The notes beneath the pieces were generated by a model that was given only the letters and a program-made list of their open reading frames with translations, had not been told where the DNA came from and did not search any database. From positions 3,348,001 to 3,412,000 of the forward strand of contig OZ253666.1 of NCBI GenBank assembly GCA_965263305.1: a DNA stretch of 64,000 nt. The letters run 5' to 3'. Of this stretch, positions 26,818-33,604 are shown one piece after another (the first letter of the stretch is position 1; every line of letters begins with the position of its first letter). The translations under genes and the position numbers were made by a program. The DNA is from MED-G105 sp965263305. GTDB lineage: Bacteria > Pseudomonadota > Alphaproteobacteria > Caulobacterales > Parvularculaceae.

Positions 26818-27915
26818 CATTTCCTTGGCGACCAATTCGTCATGGAGGTCGCGAGCGGGCCGCGCACTGGACATATCGATTTCCGGCGCCATCGGACCGT
26901 CGGTCTTGATGTCGAACATGTTCTTCAGTTTGAACATTTTAAATGGGTTCTTGACCGCGTCCATCGCCGCCGTCGGTTCATAGCCGCAATGGGCCATGCA
27001 GTTCCCGCATTTTTCATATTTTCCAGTGCCGTAGGAATCCCAATCGGTTGTTTCCATGAGTTCCTTGAAGGAGTTCACGTAGCCTTCGCCAAGCAGGTAA
27101 CAAGGCTTCTGCCAACCGAATACATTGCGGGTTGGCGAACCCCAAGGCGTGCAGGTGTATTCCTGATTACCAGCGAGAAAATCGAGAAAGAGAGAGGAGT
27201 GGGAAAGGTTCCACAAACGCCCACGTTCTTTACCGATTTTGAAAATATCCCGGAACAGATTTTTCGTCTTCTCGCGGGAAAGGAAGTGTTCTTTATCTTC
27301 CGCCCGTTCATAGGCGTACCCCGGAGAGATAGAGATATTGACGCCAAGGTCAGTTGCGAAATCGAGGTAATCTGCAACCTGTTCGGCCGTCATATTATCA
27401 AAGATCGTCGCGTTGACGTTCACCTGGAAGCCACGCTCCTGGGCCGCTTTGATCGCCTTTACCGCGATCTTGAACGTGCCTTTCTGGTCAACCGCTTGAT
27501 CGTGTTCTTCTTCGAGGCCGTCGAGGTGAACGGAGAAGAACAAAAACGGCGACGGTTTGAAGAGGTCAAGCTTCTTCTCAAGCAACAGGGCGTTGGTGCA
27601 GAGCGACACGAATTTCTTGCGCGCCACGATGCCCTCGACAATTTCGCCGATCTCTTTGTGGATCAACGGCTCGCCGCCCGGAATAGCAACAACCGGCGCG
27701 CCGCATTCATCGACCGCGTCCAAACATTCCTTCACGGATAAGCGCTTGTTCAGGATCGGCGCCGGGTAGTCGATTTTCCCGCATCCTGGGCATGCCAAGT
27801 TGCAGCGGAAAAGCGGCTCCAGAAACAGAACAAGCGGATATTTCTTCCGTCTCATGATTGTCTGTTTCATGACATAAGCGCCGACGCGGGCTTGTTGGTG
27901 AAGTGATACTGTCAT
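26761..27915 (-). CDS. hpnH: Adenosylhopane synthase HpnH (radical SAM)
   Basis: HpnH is a radical SAM enzyme that joins a 5'-deoxyadenosyl group to diploptene to form adenosylhopane, the first step of side-chain extension. The 384-residue protein begins with QQARVGAYVMKQ, then EPLFRCNLACPGCGKIDYP, which carries the CxxxCxxC cluster ligands. AIPGGEPLIHKEI and the C-terminal ENCMAHCGYEPTA-like region (here GNCMAHCGYEPTAAM) complete the family pattern. A GGAG site lies 6 bp before the ATG. Its 3' end overlaps hpnG antisense; ispH is upstream on the same strand. Confidence 0.95.
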   Translation of the reverse strand: MTVSLHQQARVGAYVMKQTIMRRKKYPLVLFLEPLFRCNLACPGCGKIDYPAPILNKRLSVKECLDAVDECGAPVVAIPGGEPLIHKEIGEIVEGIVARKKFVSLCTNALLLEKKLDLFKPSPFLFFSVHLDGLEEEHDQAVDQKGTFKIAVKAIKAAQERGFQVNVNATIFDNMTAEQVADYLDFATDLGVNISISPGYAYERAEDKEHFLSREKTKNLFRDIFKIGKERGRLWNLSHSSLFLDFLAGNQEYTCTPWGSPTRNVFGWQKPCYLLGEGYVNSFKELMETTDWDSYGTGKYEKCGNCMAHCGYEPTAAMDAVKNPFKMFKLKNMFDIKTDGPMAPEIDMSSARPARDLHDELVAKEMSKIEAEKEAADKDAKIPA

Positions 27916-27986
27916 CCCGGGCTCCGTTGTTTATTCGGTGGGGGTGAATTGAAAAGGGTTACTCTTAAGTCTCTTGCTAATGGATA

Positions 27987-28997
27987 TTAGGCGCTTTCTA
28001 CCGCCCAAGCCTCCATCGCGTCTTTGGGCCGCGGAACATCAGCGAGTTCCTTCGGCAATTTGAAGTGGACGTTTTCTTCAACGCCGTCCAGGGCCTCGAC
28101 GGAAACGTTGCGGTAGTCCCGCAGACGTTTGATCGTCTCCTGTACCAATGTTTCAGGTGCGGAGGCGCCGGCCGTGATGCCAACTTTCGTCACACCGTCG
28201 AGCCATGCCGGATCGAACATGGTCGCATCTTCGATAAGATGGCTTGGCAGGCCGAAATTTTCACCAATTTCGCGCAACCGGTTTGAGTTGGAAGAGTTGT
28301 GGGCGCCGACAACAAGAAGAAGGTCCACTTGCTTGGATAATTCGATCACCGCCGTTTGACGGTTCTGGGTCGCATAACAAATATCCCGAGTGTCGGGGCC
28401 AATGATATTGGGGAAGCGATCTTTTAAAGAAGCGATGACATCTTTTGTGTCATTCACCGAAAGGGTGGTCTGGGTGACAAAGGCGACTTGATCAGGGTCT
28501 GAGACGTCTAACGAGGCGACTTCGTGAGGTTCGGAAATGACATGCACCTTGCCCGGAATTTGGCCCAGCGTGCCTTCAACCTCGGGGTGCCCAAGGTGAC
28601 CGATCAACACAATATCAAAACCCTTCGCGGCGTACCGGCGGCCCTCTTTGTGGACCTTCGTGACGAGGGGACAGGTTGCGTCGATAACGTCAAGCATCCG
28701 CAAGCCTGCGCCGTCTTCGACTTTCTTGGCGACGCCGTGGGCGGAGAAAATCGTCACCGCGCCTTCTGGCACTTCGTCAATCTCTTCAACGAAAATAGCG
28801 CCCCGCGCTTTCAGTGTATCCACCACGCGCTTGTTATGAACGATTTCATGGCGGACATAGACGGGGGCGCCGTATTTCTCGAGCGCCCGTTCAACAATAT
28901 CGATGGCCCGTTCCACGCCAGCGCAAAACCCTCTTGGTTGCGCGAGGATGACACGGATCGCCTCTCTCTTTTCTGTAAGGCCGCTCTCGTTACTCAT
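27987..28997 (-). CDS. ispH: 4-hydroxy-3-methylbut-2-enyl diphosphate reductase
   Basis: IspH is the last MEP-pathway enzyme and makes IPP and DMAPP using an iron-sulfur cluster. The 336-residue protein holds the cluster cysteines C25 (PRGFCAGVERA), C109 (DATCPLVTKVH) and the later RDICYATQNRQ cysteine, with SNSNRLREIG and GITAGASAPE at the substrate site. The ATG at 28997 has an AGGG ribosome site and starts just before the conserved region; an upstream in-frame opening to 29060 lacks support. It lies just upstream of hpnH on the same strand, tying precursor supply to hopanoid synthesis. Confidence 0.95.
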   Translation of the reverse strand: MSNESGLTEKREAIRVILAQPRGFCAGVERAIDIVERALEKYGAPVYVRHEIVHNKRVVDTLKARGAIFVEEIDEVPEGAVTIFSAHGVAKKVEDGAGLRMLDVIDATCPLVTKVHKEGRRYAAKGFDIVLIGHLGHPEVEGTLGQIPGKVHVISEPHEVASLDVSDPDQVAFVTQTTLSVNDTKDVIASLKDRFPNIIGPDTRDICYATQNRQTAVIELSKQVDLLLVVGAHNSSNSNRLREIGENFGLPSHLIEDATMFDPAWLDGVTKVGITAGASAPETLVQETIKRLRDYRNVSVEALDGVEENVHFKLPKELADVPRPKDAMEAWAVESA

Positions 28998-29384
28998 GAT
29001 TTCCCTGCCTATCGTGTCCCCGCGATCGCCGCCAGAGGCGCGTTCGTCAATTGCCTGCAAGCGCGATGAAATTTCCTAAAGCCCTAAATCCTCACCCACA
29101 CCCGGACGTCTATCTTTCACGCCTTGAGACGTTGGGGCAAGCGCAAAGCGAAGAGCGATTCTTCACTGTTGCGCGAACGCTATAACCCAGACCGTGCCGC
29201 AGTGCAAAACACCCTTTTTAGCCGAATACTTCAGAAATTTTCGCGTCTTCAACCGCGACCGCTCGACAGAATTTCCGATGGCGACACCGCTTGGCTGGGG
29301 AGGAGGGGGCGTGTACCGTATCTTAGGGGCGGCGCTTCAGAGAAAGCACGCTGGTAAAAAATTCTACAAGATAGGGCGTTGTTG
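28998..29384. other. Intergenic region between ispH and the YbjN/zinc-finger-like gene
   Basis: This 387-bp region separates two divergent genes and should contain both promoters. An open frame at about 29124-29357 starts with TTG, lacks a ribosome site and looks like chance. No hairpin or RNA is evident. Confidence 0.45.
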
Positions 29385-30227
29385 ATGAACCTACCTTTTT
29401 TAAAATCATTATTCTCCGGCGACCGCACGCAAATGGGGCCGGGCGCGTGGCCAAAAGCGAGTTTGATTGCCAACCTTGAACGCCGGTATGGCGTGATCGA
29501 AGACATTGGTACTGAAAAAGGCGTCAGTCTTTATGGGATTGACGACAACGGTATTCGCTTTGTGGCCGTCTTTGTTCACGCTGAGGGCGCCGATGACGCG
29601 GTGGTCGAGGTCGGCTTTCTTGCGCGGTTCTCAGGCTATGATTTGAGTGACCAAGCGTTGCAAAATTTGAACGCTAATCTCCATATCAGCGTCGTGGTGT
29701 TCGATGCGGACGGCGATCTCTACCTGATCGGCGGCGTTACGGCCGATCGGCCCTATGATGAAACGACGTTTTCGCTTGTTCTGGACGCTTGGCGGCGTGA
29801 TCTGTCAATTTTGCTTCAATCGTTGTCGGGCGGCAACATGATGCACGTGTTTCCCGCGGCCCGTTCGGAGAAGGCGAGGCTATTTGCCCAAAACATCGCG
29901 CCGCGGCAAACCACGCCCGCAGCACCGATCCCCGCAGCGCCAAACAATGAATCAGACACAGCGGCGCCGATGCGTGATGTTTCAGCGGAGGAAAATGGGC
30001 CCCTGCCTGATTGCCCTCAAAACCCCGATCAAAAATTTGAGCGCGCCAAGACGGATGGGACTGGCGTCGATTATGCGGCGGCGTCGACCCTGTTTCGGCG
30101 GTTTATGGGCGCCGACGGCCCCACGAAATCCCTTTGTCGTACATGTGGGGGGCGTGGGAAAATTGGTTTCATGGCCAGAACTTGCCCCGATTGTCACGGC
30201 GATGGATTTGTTCGGCGCGCCGGCTAA
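29385..30227 (+). CDS. YbjN-like protein with a DnaJ-type zinc-finger tail
   Basis: This 280-residue protein of unknown role has three parts. Residues 1-160 resemble the YbjN/type III chaperone-like fold (LIANLERRYGVIEDIG, VEVGFLARFSGYDLSDQALQNLN, LVLDAWRRDLSILLQSL). Residues 165-235 form a Pro/Ala/Glu-rich linker. The tail has two CxxCxGxG-type repeats, C251/C254 (CRTCGGRGK) and C267/C270 (CPDCHGDG), as in the DnaJ zinc finger, enough for one Zn2+ site. The ATG at 29385 has AGGG upstream. It lies divergent from ispH and upstream of ispA. No J domain is present, so it is not DnaJ itself. Confidence 0.8.
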   Translation: MNLPFLKSLFSGDRTQMGPGAWPKASLIANLERRYGVIEDIGTEKGVSLYGIDDNGIRFVAVFVHAEGADDAVVEVGFLARFSGYDLSDQALQNLNANLHISVVVFDADGDLYLIGGVTADRPYDETTFSLVLDAWRRDLSILLQSLSGGNMMHVFPAARSEKARLFAQNIAPRQTTPAAPIPAAPNNESDTAAPMRDVSAEENGPLPDCPQNPDQKFERAKTDGTGVDYAAASTLFRRFMGADGPTKSLCRTCGGRGKIGFMARTCPDCHGDGFVRRAG

Positions 30228-30454
30228 CGGGCGCCCAGTCGAATACGGGCTTTGGTTGATTGGGACCGGTGCAACTGTCCGTCGTCGGCAAAATTTGTGC
30301 CCATGCGCGGCATAGGAATTTGACCTGTGACGTTGGGGACCGTATGGGCAGTTGACCATATTTTGCGACAAGGGGCGCAGGTGGTCCTGCGGCGACATCA
30401 CATAATCTGACAATGCAATGATGCTTGAACGGCGTCACAAAAATAAGGCCTATC

Positions 30455-31342
30455 ATGACGGTATTCGAAACCCGCATCCGCGAAACCGCAGCGCTTGTCG
30501 AAAACGCGCTCGATGGTTTTTTACCGAGAACCAATGGTCCACTCGGCCGCGTCGTTGATGCTATGCGCCATGGCGCTCTTGATGGAGGAAAGCGGTTACG
30601 GCCGTTTCTAGTCATCGCGGCGGCGGATATGTTCGACTGCCCGCAGGAGCGATCAATTCGAACCGGCTGCGCCGTTGAGATGATCCATTGTTACAGTCTC
30701 ATCCATGATGACCTACCGGCTATGGATGACAGTGATTTGCGCCGCGGCCGACCCTCTGTACACAAAGCCTATGATGACGCAACGGCGATTTTGGCCGGCG
30801 ACGCGTTATTGACCCAAGCCTTCGAAATTCTCGCGGAGGATCAGACCCATCCCAACGCTGATGTGCGATGCCGCCTTGCTTTAATGCTTGCGAAGGCGTC
30901 AGGAAAAATCGGCATGGTTGGTGGTCAAATGATTGATATATATGCCGAACAAAAGAAATTCTCGCTCCCGGAGATTGAGGAGCTGCAGCGACTAAAGACG
31001 GGCGCGCTTATTCGTTTTTCCACCATGGCGGGCGGTGTCGTTGGCGGGGCCGGGGAGAAAGAAATCGCCGCGCTGGAGGCGTATTCCGAAGAATTGGGCC
31101 TTGCATTCCAGATTGTGGATGACTTGCTCGATGTCTTTGGCGACGCAGAAGCCCTTGGCAAACCCATCGGTCAGGACACCGATATGGATAAAGCGACCTT
31201 TGTAAAGCTGTTGGGCGCCGAAGGCGCTCGAGAGAAAGCAAAAGATCTCGTTTCGAGCGCTAAAGAGCATCTGAGCATGTTTGGAGATCGTGCGGCGCCG
31301 TTAAAGGGGGCCGCTGATTTTATCTTTATTAGGAAATCTTGA
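30455..31342 (+). CDS. ispA: Polyprenyl (farnesyl) diphosphate synthase
   Basis: This 295-residue trans-prenyltransferase condenses IPP with DMAPP and geranyl diphosphate. It has GGKRLRPFLV, the first aspartate-rich motif in HDDLPAMDDSDLRRG (DDxxxxD form) and the second in QIVDDLLDVFGD, with the KTGALI segment between. Length and motifs fit farnesyl diphosphate synthase IspA. The ATG at 30455 has an AAGG site. Farnesyl diphosphate is the substrate of HpnD in this window. Often dxs follows ispA; here the next gene is the broken LOV kinase. Confidence 0.92.
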   Translation: MTVFETRIRETAALVENALDGFLPRTNGPLGRVVDAMRHGALDGGKRLRPFLVIAAADMFDCPQERSIRTGCAVEMIHCYSLIHDDLPAMDDSDLRRGRPSVHKAYDDATAILAGDALLTQAFEILAEDQTHPNADVRCRLALMLAKASGKIGMVGGQMIDIYAEQKKFSLPEIEELQRLKTGALIRFSTMAGGVVGGAGEKEIAALEAYSEELGLAFQIVDDLLDVFGDAEALGKPIGQDTDMDKATFVKLLGAEGAREKAKDLVSSAKEHLSMFGDRAAPLKGAADFIFIRKS

Positions 31343-31537
31343 GGCTCGGTTCATAAAAATTTGAACGGGGCATCCACCGAAATCCGATCACAATTATTAT
31401 GGAGCTTGTTTAAACCTATTGATCGGATCGATCGTACGGGTTAGCTCGAATATGCTTCGTTAAGTCCTCGGCGACGCCCAAACAGTCCGTAGTCATTAGT
31501 TTTAACAGATATGCGGTCTTGTCTCGATAGTTACCGC

Positions 31538-31567
31538 GTAAATACGAGATATGTAAATACGAGATAT
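31538..31567 (+). repeat. Perfect tandem 15-bp repeat in the leader of the LOV kinase gene
   Basis: Two exact copies of GTAAATACGAGATAT lie head to tail and end 16 bp before the ATG of the LOV kinase. Each copy could be a half of a direct-repeat operator, or the repeat may be a slippage product. It is not present elsewhere that I can see. Confidence 0.85.
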
Positions 31568-31583
31568 CACGACGGTTGGCATT

Positions 31584-31852
31584 ATGGTTCATCCATCATT
31601 TCCAAATAATTACACAACATCACAACTATTAACTTATGCTAAGTTTCCTCTTGTTATCACGGATTTGAACTTACCTGATAATCCTATCGTATTTGCAAAT
31701 GATGCTTTTGAGCAAACGACGGGATACAACCGGACGGCCATTTTGGGCAGAAACTGTCGATTCCTACAGGGCGAAGACACGGATGAAGAGGCCGTCGCCC
31801 GCATTCGCCTGGCGGTAGAAAATCGTCGCGAAATTGTTGAAATATTGAAGAA
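31584..31852 (+). pseudogene. LOV histidine kinase, 5' fragment (split by IS)
   Basis: The N-terminal 89 codons of a blue-light sensor kinase. The LOV core is visible: VITDLNLPDNPIVFANDAF, then GRNCRFLQGEDTD with the flavin-adduct cysteine C58. The gene is cut after codon 89 by the insertion at 31853. The frame runs on into the element and stops at 31901, giving a truncated 105-residue product. Joining to the 3' fragment at 32581 restores LKNYRADGLPFWNE, the normal LOV continuation. The complete gene would encode 338 residues (LOV plus HisKA_2/HATPase). Confidence 0.93.
31845..31852 (+). repeat. Target site duplication, left copy
   Basis: TTGAAGAA directly flanks the left end of the insertion; an identical copy lies at 32573-32580. 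Eight-base duplications are typical of IS1595-family elements. Confidence 0.95.
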
Positions 31853-32572
31853 GGGGCTGTCCCAGATGTTTGAAACATCTAGGATGGCGGGATGCGGCTA
31901 AAGCATTCAAAACTAACGCATAATCAGACGAATAAGCTGCTCGAACACTTCGTTGCGGGTACGCCAGCCAGAACGGCTTGTTTGCTTGTCGGTGTGAATA
32001 AGGACACAGCAGCCACTTTCTATCATCGCTTGCGGATTGTTATTGCGGAAAAGCTGATCGAAGAAGCCTCCGAGTTGGCTGGCGAAGTAGAAGTTGATGA
32101 AAGCTATTTCGGCGGTGTTCGGAAGGGTAAGCGTGGACGCGGCGCAGCTGGAAAGATACCTGTCTTTGGACTGCTGAAACGCGGAGGACGCGTGTTCACC
32201 GTCGCTGTCAGCGATACCAAGGCTGACACGTTAATCCCTATTATTGCTTGCAAAGTACAGCCTGACAGCATTGTTTACACCGACAGTTATCGATCTTACG
32301 ACACGCTCGACATCACTGATTTTCACCATATGCGGATCAACCATTCACAGCTTTTCGCTGATAGGCAAAACCACATAAACGGCATCGAAAACTTCTGGAA
32401 CCAGGCAAAGCGGCACCTCAGGAAATACAATGGTATCCCCAAGCAAAACTTCCATCTTTATCTCAAGGAATGTGAGTGGCGCTTCAATTATGGAGCCGCC
32501 GATCAGCTCTTGAAAACACTCCGAGAATGGCTCAAACCATACTCAAGAAACTAAATCTTCTGGGACAGCCCC
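31853..32572 (+). mobile_element. IS1595-family insertion sequence (ISXO2-like), complete
   Basis: This is a 720-bp element. The ends are perfect inverted repeats of 14 bp (GGGGCTGTCCCAGA at 31853-31866 and its complement at 32559-32572), with weaker identity further in. It carries one intact transposase gene and is flanked by an 8-bp duplication, TTGAAGAA. The identical duplications and intact transposase point to a recent insertion. The element splits a LOV histidine kinase gene. Confidence 0.95.
31892..32554 (+). CDS. IS1595-family transposase (ISXO2-like DDE domain)
   Basis: This 220-residue transposase moves the surrounding element by a DDE-type reaction. The N-terminal 60 residues form a helix-turn-helix-like DNA-binding part. 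The catalytic domain shows EVDESYFGGVRKGKRGRG with the first acidic residue, VYTDSYRSYDTL with the second, and HINGIENFWNQAKRHLRKYNGI with the N/H and Glu of the last motif. The zinc-ribbon found at the N-terminus of longer IS1595 transposases is absent, so this is the short form. It lies inside the 720-bp element on the strand of the host gene. Confidence 0.94.
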   Translation: MRLKHSKLTHNQTNKLLEHFVAGTPARTACLLVGVNKDTAATFYHRLRIVIAEKLIEEASELAGEVEVDESYFGGVRKGKRGRGAAGKIPVFGLLKRGGRVFTVAVSDTKADTLIPIIACKVQPDSIVYTDSYRSYDTLDITDFHHMRINHSQLFADRQNHINGIENFWNQAKRHLRKYNGIPKQNFHLYLKECEWRFNYGAADQLLKTLREWLKPYSRN

Positions 32573-32580
32573 TTGAAGAA
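32573..32580 (+). repeat. Target site duplication, right copy
   Basis: Second copy of TTGAAGAA, immediately after the right inverted repeat of the insertion sequence. Confidence 0.95.
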
Positions 32581-33328
32581 TTATCGAGCTGACGGATTGC
32601 CGTTTTGGAATGAAATCAAGTTATCGCCTATCGTTTCGGAAGGTGAGAATGTTCGATACTTAATTGGCTTCAATCGCGAGGTGTCTTCACCGCATATCAC
32701 TCCAGTCACCGATGGTTTGCGAGACTCGATGATGCGAGAAGTTCAGCATCGAGTCAAAAACCATATATCGATGATCATTAAACTTATTCGTACTCAACTG
32801 CTTGGTCCAACGGATACCACGTTTGAGGAATTTAGAAAATTAGCGCGTCGCATCGACGCTCTGCAGTTACTATATGAACAGGTCGATATTAAAAGACAGC
32901 GGTACGAAAACGTTGATCTTGGCGCCTATGTCAGCAAAGTTGTGGCGGCTGTTACGCATATTAACTTCTCAAAAGGCGTTCGGGTGAATTTAAATGCGGA
33001 TGCTGTTGAAGTACCGGTCGACCTCGCTGTGCAAATTGGTCTGGTCTTGTCGGAAATTCTAACAAACTCCATCGAGCATGCCTTCGATCAGGGCGATGGC
33101 GGCGTTGTGGATATCGCCTTAAGGGCAGCGACTTCCGATCCGGTAGGCGAAATAATTACATTATCCATTGAGGATGATGGGCGCGGTTTTCCCGAAGGAA
33201 GTTCTTGGCCGGATACCGGCTCATCGGGGGGGCGTATAGTGAAAGAACTACTAGGTTTTGCCAATGCTGCATTAGACGTGACGTCAGGCTCGGGTGGCGC
33301 CGCCATCACGATTGAGTTTCCACTCTGA
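32573..33328 (+). pseudogene. LOV histidine kinase, 3' fragment (HisKA_2 and HATPase domains)
   Basis: This open frame of 251 codons begins with TTG in the duplicated target site and includes NYRADGLPFWNE, the end of the LOV domain. The dimerisation/phosphoacceptor segment is REVQHRVKNHISMIIKLIRTQL, with His as the phosphorylated residue, of the HisKA_2 family. The ATPase domain has N-box LSEILTNSIEHAF and G-box EDDGRGFP and ends GGAAITIEFPL. It may be translated by itself as a kinase without its light sensor. The native gene would run from 31584 to 33328 without the 728 bp gained by insertion and duplication. Confidence 0.92.
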
Positions 33329-33437
33329 GCATCGGCTACTGATTTTCTGTCCGGAGACGAAAATCCGAATTCGCGACTGCTTTTCCGGACGGAGGAGCGA
33401 GCGGATCCACCGGAAGAAGATTTTCGTTCCCACCGAC

Positions 33438-33527
33438 GTCAAACCAATCCTAATCACGGACGATGAGTTTCTCTTGATGAGCAATGTCGTCTAGATCGAT
33501 CTGGTGATCAAAAACCACATCGGTTGA
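33438..33527 (+). pseudogene. Possible response-regulator receiver remnant
   Basis: About 110 bp after the kinase stop, one frame encodes KPILITDDEFLLMSNVV, then TAG, then ten further codons. The ILITDDEFLLM string matches the first strand and acidic pocket of a CheY-like receiver. Nothing later in the gap supports a full receiver. The position after a sensor kinase makes a decayed partner regulator plausible, but the stretch is short and chance is possible. Confidence 0.3.
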
Positions 33528-33604
33528 TCGGTTTACGCCTGATTTGATAACGTTGGCGGTCAGTCGTTCTGATGTTTTGCGAGTTAGATTTTGACGCCCT
33601 ACAA

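Noticed and set aside
26842..27741. 299-codon plus-strand frame opposite hpnH
   Set aside because: Antisense to the conserved radical SAM gene; no recognisable domain.
29124..29357. 77-codon open frame between ispH and the YbjN/zinc-finger-like gene
   Set aside because: TTG start, no ribosome site, basic and unstructured translation.
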